From assembly GCA_025060505.1 (NCBI GenBank), contig JANXBU010000003.1, positions 62,001 to 126,000 of the forward strand: DNA of 64,000 nt, given 5' to 3'. Positions 51,693-60,522 of the stretch are shown in pieces. Each line of letters starts with the position of its first letter. Within the stretch, counting starts at the first letter, position 1. The notes beneath the pieces are model-generated. The model did no database searches, was not told the DNA's origin, and saw only the letters and a program-made list of their open reading frames with translations. The translations under genes were made by a program, and so were the position numbers. Source of the stretch: Candidatus Calescibacterium sp. (GTDB lineage Bacteria > Calescibacteriota > Calescibacteriia > Calescibacteriales > Calescibacteriaceae).

Positions 51693-52776
51693 AATGATAA
51701 TATGGAGTATAGTATCGTTTAGCATACATGAATCGGAGGCAGCTTCAGCTGATATCAGGCTCAGAACCCAAGCTCTGTTCACTGTTCTCTTTGAATCACC
51801 AAAGCCTTTCGGTGATAAGGAAGGTGTGATAGACAACATACTTCCGAACATTCCAGACTCGAAGTTCTACTATGGGTTCTCAATAAGACGCTCTCGTTTT
51901 GATCTTCGGGGGCACACTGTTACAAAGTCTTTAAGATACAGGTTACAAGCAGAGTTTGCTGGGGCATCTGTATCTCTTCTTGACTTCATCATAGACTACA
52001 AGTTCTCAGATATATTCAGTATAAGAGCCGGACAGTACAAAATACCATACAATAGAGAGGAGCTAACATCCTCAGGTGAACTTGAGTTCGTAGATAGATC
52101 TGTTATAAACTCCTACTTCTCTCCTGCAAGAGACATCGGGATGAACGTAACTCTTGGGCCGGAGATGGTCAAAGTTAATCTTGGAGCATTCACAGGTTGG
52201 GGTAGAGGTTATGTTAGAGTAGATAAGACAAATCTCAACAGAAACCTTCTTTATGTTGCAAGAGTTGAGATATCGCCGGTTGGAAAAATGGTATATCCTC
52301 AGCCAAATCTCAAAGGTGAGGAGGCTATAAACATTGGTCTCTCTGCTATGTTATTCCCGGTTTCGCAAGTTGAGATAGATAACAAGAAAATATCTGGTAG
52401 GAGAGATAAATCAGATGTACTCAGAACAATAGAGAACAGGGCTCAGAAAACAAATCTTCTTTCCTTCTCCGGCGATGCTAAGGTCTGGTCTGGTCCCTTA
52501 TCTTTTGAGTTGGAGGGACATCTGACAAATCTCTATGATTCAAATATACTTGGAATAAGGATTCAGCCTTCTTATATGTTTACGCAGAATATTGGTCTCG
52601 CTTTTAGGTTTTCTTCAGTACTCAATGAGAAAGATAAACCAATATTTGAGCCCGGTATTGCTTTCTCTTACTACTTCAAAGATCACACAAAGTTGCAGGT
52701 GGATTACATCAACCAAAGGGGACCTAGAAACAAATTCGCCTCTATTAGGACTCAGTTCCAAATAGAGGTTAAGTAG
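51676..52776 (+). CDS. Phosphate-selective porin (OprP/OprO family)
   Basis: A 366-residue outer-membrane porin: a signal peptide cut around SEA-ASA (residue 22), then a beta-barrel with the family phrases FSIRRSRFDLRGHTVTKSL, IRAGQYKIPYNREELTSSG and FSPARDIGMNVTLG. It ends in the beta-strand IRTQFQIEVK. ATG 51676 is chosen, with an AAAGGAGG ribosome-binding site 7 nt upstream. pstS follows 59 bp later, so import of phosphate through the outer membrane is likely. Codons look optimised for high expression. Confidence 0.9.
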   Translation: MVSIAGMIIWSIVSFSIHESEAASADIRLRTQALFTVLFESPKPFGDKEGVIDNILPNIPDSKFYYGFSIRRSRFDLRGHTVTKSLRYRLQAEFAGASVSLLDFIIDYKFSDIFSIRAGQYKIPYNREELTSSGELEFVDRSVINSYFSPARDIGMNVTLGPEMVKVNLGAFTGWGRGYVRVDKTNLNRNLLYVARVEISPVGKMVYPQPNLKGEEAINIGLSAMLFPVSQVEIDNKKISGRRDKSDVLRTIENRAQKTNLLSFSGDAKVWSGPLSFELEGHLTNLYDSNILGIRIQPSYMFTQNIGLAFRFSSVLNEKDKPIFEPGIAFSYYFKDHTKLQVDYINQRGPRNKFASIRTQFQIEVK

Positions 52777-52835
52777 GGGGGGAGTATAAGGAGGTAGGAA
52801 ACGTTAACAAAAAATAAACTAAGGAGGTATAAAAC

Positions 52836-53870
52836 ATGACAAAAAATAAGCAAAAAACAAAGGTAGAAAATAAAAAAGTAAAGGCAAGTTCACTGCTCCT
52901 CTCTGCTCTTATTCTGATTACATTCTCTCAGGTTTATGCTCAGGAGCCTATAATCAAAATAGACGGTTCTTCAACAGTATATCCTATTACCGAAGGTGTA
53001 GCCGAGGAGTTCCAGAAGATGAAAAAGGGAGCTGTTCGTGTAACTGTTGGTATATCTGGAACAGGTGGAGGATTCAAAAAGTTCTGCAGAGGTGAGACAG
53101 ACATATCAAATGCTTCAAGACCAATACTCAAACAGGAAATAGAGGCGTGCAAGCAAGCCGGTATAGAATATATAGAGCTTCCGGTTGCTTATGATGGACT
53201 TTCTGTTGTTCTGAATCCGAAGAATGACTGGGCCAAGTGTCTTACAGTTGAACAGCTCAGAGAAGTATGGAAACCTGAATCTCAAGGTAAGAAGTTCTTA
53301 TGGTCTGATCTTGATCCGAGCTGGCCAAAGGAAGAAATAAAGATATGTGGAGCTGGTTCTGACTCCGGAACTTTTGATTACTTTACCGAAGCGATAGTTG
53401 GTAAAGCAAAAGCTTCAAGAGGAGACTATACCGCTTCTGAAGACGACAACGTTCTTGTTCAGTTTGCTGCAAGAGAAAAAGGTGCTCTGTGTTACTTTGG
53501 TCTAGCTTATGCAGAGGAAAACAAGGGAAAAGTCAAAACAGTTCCAATAAAGAATCCAAAAACTGGTCAGTGTGTTTCTCCCTCATATCAAACGGTACAG
53601 GATGGAAGCTACCAACCACTTTCAAGACCACTTTTTATATACGTGAATGCGAAATCTGCTGAAAGACCTGAGGTCAAAGAGTTTGTTGAGTTCTACATAA
53701 AGAATGCTGGTAAAATAGCGAAACAGGTAAAATATATAGCTCTTCCAGACAAAGCTTATGAGTTGGTAAATGAAAGGTGGAAGAAGCGACAGACTGGTTC
53801 TGTTTTTGGTGGTGAACCAGAAACCGGAGTAACTATTGATGATCTTCTGAAGAGAGAAACTAAGAAATGA
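52836..53870 (+). CDS. pstS: Phosphate ABC transporter substrate-binding protein PstS
   Basis: A 344-residue periplasmic binding protein with a signal peptide (about 1-37, ending QVYAQ-EPI). The phosphate-site segments are IDGSSTVYPIT, GISGTGGGFKKFCRGETDISNASRP and GAGSDSGTFDYFTEAI. It captures phosphate for PstCA. The start ATG has AAGGAGGTATAAAAC before it. The stop overlaps the pstC ATG by four bases. Confidence 0.95.
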   Translation: MTKNKQKTKVENKKVKASSLLLSALILITFSQVYAQEPIIKIDGSSTVYPITEGVAEEFQKMKKGAVRVTVGISGTGGGFKKFCRGETDISNASRPILKQEIEACKQAGIEYIELPVAYDGLSVVLNPKNDWAKCLTVEQLREVWKPESQGKKFLWSDLDPSWPKEEIKICGAGSDSGTFDYFTEAIVGKAKASRGDYTASEDDNVLVQFAAREKGALCYFGLAYAEENKGKVKTVPIKNPKTGQCVSPSYQTVQDGSYQPLSRPLFIYVNAKSAERPEVKEFVEFYIKNAGKIAKQVKYIALPDKAYELVNERWKKRQTGSVFGGEPETGVTIDDLLKRETKK

Positions 53871-54784
53871 CAATAGATATTAAAAAGAAGATGGACTCAG
53901 CCGTTCACGTTTTTCTTATGATAGTGGCGGCTGTGTCCATCTTAATTACTTTCGCAATAGTTTGGGTTTTGATTGCTGATACAGTAAAATTTTTCTCTCA
54001 CGAGGAGGGAGGAGGTTTCCCGTTATCCATCATAAGATTTTTTACGGAAACGGAATGGACTCCTACTTTCTTGAACAAGCAAATAGGTATATGGCCGCTT
54101 GTGAATGGAACATTTATGATAGCCCTCATTTCTATGCTTATATCTGTTCCCCTCGGACTCATTGTTGCAGTTTATTTGAGTGAGTATGCTAGCTGGAAAG
54201 TAAGAGAAACGGTAAAACCATGGTTAGATTTCCTTGAAGCTGTTCCGACGGTTGTTTATGGATATTTTGCCTTACTTTTTATTACTCCACTGCTCCAAAA
54301 AATCCTTCTGAATTTCGGAATAGAGATGCAAGGTATGAACGCTCTTTCGCCAGGAATAGTTATAGGTATCATGATTTTACCATTTACAGCTTCTATGGTT
54401 GAAGACTCTCTAAAAGGAGTTCCTCAGGATCTCCGCGAAGCTTCTTATGCTCTTGGATCATCAAGGCTAAGAACTGCTTTTCTTGTTGTTATTCCGGCTG
54501 CCAAATCAGGTATAATTTCTGCATATCTTTTAGGATTTTCAAGAGCCATAGGTGAAACTATGGTTGTTGCTGTTGCAGCTGGGATGTATCCACAAATCAC
54601 AGCAAATCCTCTTGAGCCAATCCAAACTATAACTGGGTATATAGTTCAGGTCGCTCTGGGAGATCTACCATACGGTTCTTTTGAATATCTCTCTATATTT
54701 GCAGCAGGATTTGCATTATTTGTTATTACTTTGATTTTCAACTCTATTGCAGTCTATCTTAAATCAAAATCTATGGGGTACTAA
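53867..54784 (+). CDS. pstC: Phosphate ABC transporter permease PstC
   Basis: A 305-residue inner-membrane permease with six membrane segments. The EAA-type cytoplasmic loop reads DLREASYALGSSRLRTAFLVVIPAAKSG (partly given: REASYALGSSRLRTAF), and ALSPGIVIGIMILPF and GFSRAIGETMVVAVAAG are PstC hallmarks. It starts in the ATGA overlap with pstS. It pairs with PstA. Confidence 0.95.
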   Translation: MTIDIKKKMDSAVHVFLMIVAAVSILITFAIVWVLIADTVKFFSHEEGGGFPLSIIRFFTETEWTPTFLNKQIGIWPLVNGTFMIALISMLISVPLGLIVAVYLSEYASWKVRETVKPWLDFLEAVPTVVYGYFALLFITPLLQKILLNFGIEMQGMNALSPGIVIGIMILPFTASMVEDSLKGVPQDLREASYALGSSRLRTAFLVVIPAAKSGIISAYLLGFSRAIGETMVVAVAAGMYPQITANPLEPIQTITGYIVQVALGDLPYGSFEYLSIFAAGFALFVITLIFNSIAVYLKSKSMGY

Positions 54785-54785
54785 T

Positions 54786-55706
54786 ATGCAAATAGAGGAG
54801 AAAAAAGTAGGTTTTGATATAAACTACTACATAAAGAAGGTCAAGTTCAGCGATAAATCCTTTGAGCTATTCGGTCTGTTTTGTATCTTTCTTGTTATGA
54901 CTTTCCTTTTCGCTGTTTGCTTGGATCTTTTGCTGGACGGACTTGTTAGGATTAAGGATAAGAATTTTTATCTTTCTTTTCCCTCAAGGTTTCCGCAAGA
55001 AGCTGGAATACTTTCCGCGTGGGTTGGGACCATTTATGTTATGGCCGGAGCAACTTTTTGGGCAATAGTTCTCGGTGTTCCAACTGGAATATATTTGGAA
55101 GAATATGGTGGAAAAGGTAAAATAGCAAGAATCATAGAGGCTAACATCTCAAATCTTGCTGCCGTTCCATCAATAGTTTATGGACTTCTTGCACTTGGAA
55201 TTTTTGTGTATAGATTCGGATTTGGAGAGAGCATCCTTACAGCAGGTTTAACGTTAGGAATACTTATGCTACCGGTTATTGTTGTTTCTACAAGAGAATC
55301 AATAAGAAGAATTCCTATCTCTATTCGTGAGGCTGCATACGCTCTCGGAGCAACAAGATGGGAAACTATATTTCATCATGTTCTACCTTATTCCATCGGA
55401 GGTATACTCACTGGACTTATCATTGGGATATCAAGAGCAATAGGAGAGACTGCACCATTAATAACTATTGGTGCTTTGACGTTTATAGCTTTCCTTCCAA
55501 CTCCTATTTGGGAAAGTTTTTTTGAAATGCTCAAATCTCCTTTTACTGTTCTTCCAATTCAAATGTACAACTGGGTTTCAAGACCTCAGGAAGAGTTTCA
55601 TACAAACGCTGCTGCTGCTGGATTTGTTTTACTTGTTCTGGCTTTTCTGATGAACGCGATAGCTTTTTACATAAGGTTTAGGGTGAGGAGAAAGTACCAG
55701 TGGTGA
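54786..55706 (+). CDS. pstA: Phosphate ABC transporter permease PstA
   Basis: This permease has 306 residues and six membrane segments. The EAA loop has REAAYALGATRWETIFHHVLP, preceded by LMLPVIVVSTRESIRRIP, and the channel helix GISRAIGETAPLITIGA is typical of PstA. ATG 54786 follows the pstC stop directly; the TTG at 54747 inside pstC is rejected. The ATPase gene pstB, normally next, is missing; the region behind holds a terminator and a remnant repeat. Confidence 0.95.
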   Translation: MQIEEKKVGFDINYYIKKVKFSDKSFELFGLFCIFLVMTFLFAVCLDLLLDGLVRIKDKNFYLSFPSRFPQEAGILSAWVGTIYVMAGATFWAIVLGVPTGIYLEEYGGKGKIARIIEANISNLAAVPSIVYGLLALGIFVYRFGFGESILTAGLTLGILMLPVIVVSTRESIRRIPISIREAAYALGATRWETIFHHVLPYSIGGILTGLIIGISRAIGETAPLITIGALTFIAFLPTPIWESFFEMLKSPFTVLPIQMYNWVSRPQEEFHTNAAAAGFVLLVLAFLMNAIAFYIRFRVRRKYQW

Positions 55707-55737
55707 TCTTTGGTTTGAGTAGAAAATTTTGATTGGA

Positions 55738-55811
55738 GAAAAAGGAGGAGGTATGGTTAGCATCGGCGGGTTTTTTCTAATCCTTAAATCCTTTTTTCCT
55801 CCTCCTTTTTC
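55738..55811. terminator. Bidirectional terminator-like inverted repeat between pstA and the TM2 gene
   Basis: GAAAAAGGAGGAGG at 55738-55751 is the exact reverse complement of CCTCCTCCTTTTTC at 55798-55811, giving a perfect 14-bp stem flanked by A and T runs. The 46-nt loop contains the second copy of the porin-start repeat. The two convergent genes ending at 55706 and 55931 make a bidirectional terminator plausible. The large loop is unusual for an intrinsic terminator. Confidence 0.65.
55741..55770 (+). repeat. Direct repeat, downstream copy, after pstA
   Basis: This repeats the porin translation start: AAAGGAGGA, then TATGGTTAGCATCG, then GCGGG. The ATG at 55753 opens a frame of only 22 codons that begins MVSIGG, compared with MVSIAG for the porin, and ends at 55821. 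It looks like the start of a second, deleted porin copy. Confidence 0.75.
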
Positions 55812-55930
55812 AGTATTATGATATTTTAAAAATAGTTTTTTGTTTATATAATGAAAATCAAGATATTTTAGCATTGTTTATACTTTTTGTGTTTTGTGGA
55901 AACTTCAACCCGTCAGTATATTTTTAACAA

Positions 55931-56290
55931 CTATTGATATGGTTGTCCGGTAATCTTTTCAAAAATTTCTGCATATATTTTATCGTTGGTTCTCTCAACC
56001 TGCTTCCAAAGAGTAATAACATCATACAGGAGAAATACAAAAGTTATAAGAAATATAATGAAGCTTGCTTTCAGAATGTCTATAAAATGAAAGAAGAAGA
56101 ATCCTGAGAGAAAAGATAATATTCCGGCTGAAACAAGAGATATGTATAAAATTCCTTCTGTGGGGCGAAGAAGATAGAATTTGTGTACGCCTGCGAACCA
56201 GAAAAATATACATAGTACATAAGCTGTAAGGACATCTTTTTTCCTTCTTGAAAATTCAGTGGAAACTAGTTTTATTTTGTCATCTGTCAT
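55931..56290 (-). CDS. TM2-domain membrane protein
   Basis: A 119-residue protein with three hydrophobic segments. The TM2 motif is present: VLCIFFWFAGVHKFYLLRPTEG, with the GxHxFYL core, followed by a glycine/serine-rich hydrophobic hairpin and a charged C-terminus. TM2 domains are widespread and their bacterial role is unknown. It is convergent with pstA. Confidence 0.82.
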   Translation of the reverse strand: MTDDKIKLVSTEFSRRKKDVLTAYVLCIFFWFAGVHKFYLLRPTEGILYISLVSAGILSFLSGFFFFHFIDILKASFIIFLITFVFLLYDVITLWKQVERTNDKIYAEIFEKITGQPYQ

Positions 56291-56338
56291 GGTTATTCAA
56301 AACAAACAGGTAGAACATTTGCTAATTTTATCTTATAA

Positions 56339-57385
56339 TTATTTTCTCAGAGATAGTTTCTCTAAAATTTTCTTTGAGATGCTCTCAAAGGATTCTGAAA
56401 CTTCTCCATCTTTCTCAAGAACATATATTCTTCCTTCATCTGACATTTTCATAAGATCAGGATCAAATGGTATTTCACCAATGAAATCTATTCCATAGCT
56501 TTTTGCAACATCTCTTCCTCCTCCTTTCCCAAATATGTAATGTCTCTTACCACAAGAGTCACAGGTAAAGTATGACATATTTTCAATCACTCCTAAAATT
56601 GGAACGGATAGCTTTTTGAACATACTTATTCCTCTTCTGAGGTCCTCAAGTGCGAGTTCCTGAGGAGTTGTTATCATAACCATACCGGATATATCTGCTT
56701 CCTGTGCTAAGGAAAGTTGAACATCTCCGGAGCCCGGAGGGAGATCCATAACCAAAACATCTGTGTCTGCCCATAAAGTTGAAAATGTGAGTGTTCTGAA
56801 AGCTTTCATCACCATAGGTCCACGCCATATAACTGGTGTATCTCCTTTGGCCATATAACCAATTGACATTATTTTTACTCCAAATTTTTCTGCTGGAGAT
56901 ATGTTTTTTCCATCCGGTGAGTAAGGTTCGTAATCCTGAGTGCCGGTTATTCTTGGAACAGACGGTCCGTGAATATCAAGATCTAAGACAGCTGTGTTGA
57001 ATCCAATTTTTTTGATAGAGTATGCTAAATTTACTGCTACCGTCGATTTACCTACGCCGCCTTTTGTGGAATATATAGCTATACTTTTTCCTCTTATTGG
57101 TATTTTGTTCTTCTTGAATATCTCTCGTTTTCTAACAGATATTTCAACATCTTCTCTGTGTTTCAAGACATCATAAACTTTCTCTCTTATGCTTTCAAAT
57201 ACATCTTCTTTTTCTGTTGGAACTTCTATATCGACAAATACATATCCGCTTTCGTCAACGTCTATTTTCTTGATAAAACCGAATGAAACAATATCTCTTG
57301 AATATCCGGGATAATTTACTTTTTTCAGTTCCTTTATAACCTCGACTATTTTTTTTTCCTTTTCCTGTAGGGTCATTCTTTTCAC
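56339..57385 (-). CDS. apbC: Mrp/ApbC-type iron-sulfur carrier ATPase
   Basis: This 348-residue protein has an N-terminal MIP18/DUF59 domain (about 1-90) and a P-loop ATPase with the deviant Walker A KGGVGKST. The VMDLPPGSGDVQLSL motif and the CDSCG pair (CxxC) near residue 270 mark the Mrp family, in which a dimer holds an Fe-S cluster for transfer to apo-proteins. Start at GTG 57385, or the ATG at 57376. The Fe-S proteins in the window (LipA, CysH, NuoE) are possible clients. Confidence 0.95.
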   Translation of the reverse strand: MKRMTLQEKEKKIVEVIKELKKVNYPGYSRDIVSFGFIKKIDVDESGYVFVDIEVPTEKEDVFESIREKVYDVLKHREDVEISVRKREIFKKNKIPIRGKSIAIYSTKGGVGKSTVAVNLAYSIKKIGFNTAVLDLDIHGPSVPRITGTQDYEPYSPDGKNISPAEKFGVKIMSIGYMAKGDTPVIWRGPMVMKAFRTLTFSTLWADTDVLVMDLPPGSGDVQLSLAQEADISGMVMITTPQELALEDLRRGISMFKKLSVPILGVIENMSYFTCDSCGKRHYIFGKGGGRDVAKSYGIDFIGEIPFDPDLMKMSDEGRIYVLEKDGEVSESFESISKKILEKLSLRK

Positions 57386-57458
57386 ATTTAGTTTATTTTG
57401 TTTGATGTTTTGTGAAGTTCAGAAATGCTTTTTTGTATCGTTGGTAATGGAAATAAAG

Positions 57459-57884
57459 TCAAGGGTAGACCGAAAGTAATCTTATCAGATGAAAGAGATT
57501 TTTCAGGTCCTTGATGCAGAATTGCAATTTGATTTCTCTTTTCAAGAGCTTTCTAACAAGATCAAATGATTCCTTATCTATAATTGGTATATGCAGTGGT
57601 GAGACTATTTTTATTCTTGAAAGGTTAATGAGATCTACAGTGTTTGCTTCTATTCTTATGTTTGGAGAAAATATTTCACCATCTACTATGAAGCATTTTT
57701 TCTTGTTGAATGAGATGCCAACTTTTACATCGGAGTCTACTGCGTATATTGATATGTTTGCTTTTATTGAGAGAGCGTCTTTTTCTTTCCATTTGTTTTT
57801 TTCTATATTATCTTTGATCATCTGTGCGAGCATAACGGCCAGACCGTTTTCTTTTGCTTTTTCTTCAAGTTCTACTTCAAACAT
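57459..57884 (-). CDS. Hypothetical protein, possibly SCP2-like
   Basis: A 141-residue protein of unknown family. A helical N-terminus is followed by strands, ISIYAVDSDVKVGISFNKKK and FIVDGEIFSPNIRIEANTVD, whose order resembles a sterol-carrier (SCP2) fold. ATG 57884 is used since AAGGAGGGAGA lies upstream; an ATG at 57902 overlaps the frr stop. It follows frr on the same strand and may be cotranscribed. The function is unknown. Confidence 0.6.
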   Translation of the reverse strand: MFEVELEEKAKENGLAVMLAQMIKDNIEKNKWKEKDALSIKANISIYAVDSDVKVGISFNKKKCFIVDGEIFSPNIRIEANTVDLINLSRIKIVSPLHIPIIDKESFDLVRKLLKREIKLQFCIKDLKNLFHLIRLLSVYP

Positions 57885-57898
57885 ACAGTCTCCCTCCT

Positions 57899-58474
57899 TC
57901 ATGAAGAGATTTCTTTTTCTTTTGATTCTGTTAGCTTATCTATTTTACTTATGAATTCGTTTGTTTCTTTTTCTATGTCTTCAAGGATTTTTCTTTTTCT
58001 ATCTTCTGATATGTTTTTCATTTCTCTGATTTTGCTTCTGACTTTGTCTCTTGTGTTTCTTATGGATACTTTAAAATCTTCTGATTTTTTTCTGACCATT
58101 TTTATTATCTTTTCTCTTGTTTCCTGAGTCAGAGGAGGTATTTTTATCCTTATGTTTTTGCCATCGTTTGATGGAACAAGATCTCTTCCGGATTGTAATA
58201 TAGCCTTTTCTATTGCGGGTATTGTTGAGCTATCGTATGGCTGAATAAGGAGTGATGTAGATGATTCAAGGGTAATGAGTGCTACTTGATTTAGTGGTAG
58301 TTCGGAGTCATAAGCAAAGACTCTTATTCCATCAAGTAAAGAAGGGTGAGCTCTACCTGTTTTTATTTTTTTGAGTTCCTCTGATAATTTTTCAACTGCC
58401 TGACTCATTTCGTTTTTCATCTCTTTCAATAGAGCTTGCGGATCTATTTGGGTTTCTTGTTTTTGTTCTTTCAT
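57899..58474 (-). CDS. frr: Ribosome recycling factor
   Basis: This 191-residue RRF contains the family signatures LSEELKKIKTGRAHPSLLDG, PYDSSTIPAIEKAI and the C-terminal two-helix segment KISxxDxL-type repeat, with IRNTRDKVRSKIREMK. It separates the ribosome from mRNA after termination, acting with EF-G. It has an 18-residue N-terminal extension before the standard start region. The usual partner pyrH lies about 7.5 kb away. Confidence 0.96.
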   Translation of the reverse strand: MKEQKQETQIDPQALLKEMKNEMSQAVEKLSEELKKIKTGRAHPSLLDGIRVFAYDSELPLNQVALITLESSTSLLIQPYDSSTIPAIEKAILQSGRDLVPSNDGKNIRIKIPPLTQETREKIIKMVRKKSEDFKVSIRNTRDKVRSKIREMKNISEDRKRKILEDIEKETNEFISKIDKLTESKEKEISS

Positions 58475-58682
58475 AATAACATATCATTATTTCTGTTGAA
58501 AACAAAGAAAAATTAAACAGAAACAATTGTACATTGATTTCATATTGTTCTGATTTAGCAATGGTATGGTGTAAATTGTTATTTTTGTTCAAAGGAAGTT
58601 GTGAAATTTTGTTGAAATTTCTGGAAAAATTATTAAATTTATATATGATAACCTAACATATGGAAGGGAGGTAAAATAACAT

Positions 58683-59681
58683 ATGGTAGGTAGCAAAATA
58701 GAATTTCGTACCAATTCCGAAAAAGAAACAAAACAAGGTAATATATTGCAAGAGAAAATATTTGGTATCTTAGGAGATTTTGAGAAGAGAATTGTAATGC
58801 TAATGAACAGTGAAATGGAGAAAAAATTGAAAAAAGATATGAGGAGTGAGTTTGATCCATATTCACCTGATAACATTCCAGTAAGGTTTGAGGGCCTTCA
58901 GAGATCTTATGAAGCATCAAAGAAGCAATTTTGGAATGATACAGAAATAATAGATAATCTTATAAAGCAATATGGAGAACCGTCTTTACCAGATGATTAC
59001 AAAAGAGCGATAATGCATATCTTCTCTATTATATACTATGGAGAAATAGTTGCGATGATTGTTGCAGCTCAGCTCCTTGAAATGGTTGACGATTTTGATG
59101 CAAAAAAAGTTCTCGCTGCTCAGGTAATAGAAGAAGCTAAACACGCAACAGCGTACCAAAAATATCTTTCTTATCTTGGAGAATTACCACCTATTGAGCC
59201 ACATTCAAGGTTTGTTCTTGATGATGTAATGAGGACAAAAAGCAAAGTTCTTAAAATGATCGGAATGCAACTTCTTGTAGAGAATATCGCTTTCTATCTT
59301 TTCACAGCTGTAAAAAAGGTGTCAAAAGATCCTGTTTTGAAAGAGCTTCTTGAATATATAGCTATGGATGAAGCAAAGCATGTTGGGCTTGCGAGAAAAT
59401 ATCTCCCAGTTGCTATGAACAAGATATCTTTTCTAGAATACATTTACACTATAATAAAGCAGCTCCAGTGGACATATCACATTACTATGTCTATTTTAAA
59501 ATTGAAAGGCCATGCAAAGTACATAGGTATAGATGTTGCCAAATGGTTTAAGCTTGCTTTAAAGGATTTCCTTTCTGTTGCGTATGATATTGCGGGAAAA
59601 ACCAAGTTCGAAAAATTCGTGATACCAAAATCCTTTGCTGAGTGGTTTGGAAACTTTCTAGCAGACTCACTGTTTACATAG
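58683..59681 (+). CDS. Ferritin-like di-iron protein
   Basis: A 332-residue helical protein. The metal ligands of a carboxylate-bridged di-iron site are visible: a Glu in YYGEIVAM, EEAKH in QVIEEAKHATAYQKYL, another Glu in LLVENIAFYLF and DEAKH in IAMDEAKHVGLARKYLP. The layout resembles R2-like oxidases and other di-iron oxygenases. The substrate is unknown. The last 70 residues are mostly helical and may mediate dimer contacts. It has a good ribosome-binding site (GGAAGGGAGGT) and a likely promoter with TATGAT at about 58645. Confidence 0.82.
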   Translation: MVGSKIEFRTNSEKETKQGNILQEKIFGILGDFEKRIVMLMNSEMEKKLKKDMRSEFDPYSPDNIPVRFEGLQRSYEASKKQFWNDTEIIDNLIKQYGEPSLPDDYKRAIMHIFSIIYYGEIVAMIVAAQLLEMVDDFDAKKVLAAQVIEEAKHATAYQKYLSYLGELPPIEPHSRFVLDDVMRTKSKVLKMIGMQLLVENIAFYLFTAVKKVSKDPVLKELLEYIAMDEAKHVGLARKYLPVAMNKISFLEYIYTIIKQLQWTYHITMSILKLKGHAKYIGIDVAKWFKLALKDFLSVAYDIAGKTKFEKFVIPKSFAEWFGNFLADSLFT

Positions 59682-59751
59682 TTTTGTAATTTGTGGATTG
59701 AGCCTCAGGTAGCTGAGCATATCAAATTGCTAGGAATAATCTTTTTCAAAA

Positions 59752-60405
59752 TCACGAGTGTTGACCGTAACTTTTTTGTTTTCTCTCAAGATTAAGCAGA
59801 TATATTGCAGAAGATACGGCAGCTGGAGTTCCACCTTTTGTGGAGAGGTTTGTTAGAAATGGTATAATCTGTTTTTCATACAGATACTTTTTCACTTCAA
59901 GAGCAGAGACAAATCCAACAGGGAGTCCTATTAATGCTAAGGGTTTGGATTCTCTGTTGTTCTCACAGAATGTTATGACTTCATAAAGAAAAGTCGGAGA
60001 ATTTCCACATACAACGAGACCAACTTTTTTTTCTCCAAGAACTTTTCTCACAGCAGCTATACTTCTTGTTATTCCAAGTTTTTTTGCCATCTCTATAACT
60101 TCTGGGTCATTTATAGCGCATATTACATCTATTCCAAGTGATTTAGCGTAGTTTGAAATACCAGCTTTTGCCATCTCTACATCAACGAGTATGGGAAGAC
60201 CAGACCTTATTGAATTCAGTGCATTTTTGATGAAATCTTGATGGAATTTCAGTTCCGTTGCGAAATCAATATCTCCTGTGGCTTGAGCAACACGAACTGC
60301 TATACCATATTCTTCTTCATTTCTAAAAGTGTTCGGTAGTCTTTCTCTTATTATCTTGTGGCTCAGTTTTTCTATCTCATCTGGATTTTTCTCTATTTCT
60401 AACAT
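59752..60405 (-). CDS. cbiC: Precorrin-8X/cobalt-precorrin-8 methylmutase
   Basis: A 217-residue CbiC/CobH protein: RVAQATGDIDFATELKFH with the reaction-site His, LVDVEMAKAGIS, VVCGNSPTFLYEVI, IGLPVGFVSALEVK and a closing KGGTPAAVSSAI. It migrates a methyl group in corrin synthesis. No other cobalamin gene is in the window; the isolated position suggests the pathway is spread over the genome or that precursors are taken up. Confidence 0.93.
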   Translation of the reverse strand: MLEIEKNPDEIEKLSHKIIRERLPNTFRNEEEYGIAVRVAQATGDIDFATELKFHQDFIKNALNSIRSGLPILVDVEMAKAGISNYAKSLGIDVICAINDPEVIEMAKKLGITRSIAAVRKVLGEKKVGLVVCGNSPTFLYEVITFCENNRESKPLALIGLPVGFVSALEVKKYLYEKQIIPFLTNLSTKGGTPAAVSSAIYLLNLERKQKSYGQHS

Positions 60406-60522
60406 TCGTATTTAACTGTAATCTTATGAAAAAACTCACAGCAGTGTATCAGAAATATTCAGGAATTCCTTGAATTATTTGTTTTTGTCTTGTTTATTTA
60501 TCTTTCAAGTCTACTCAATTGT

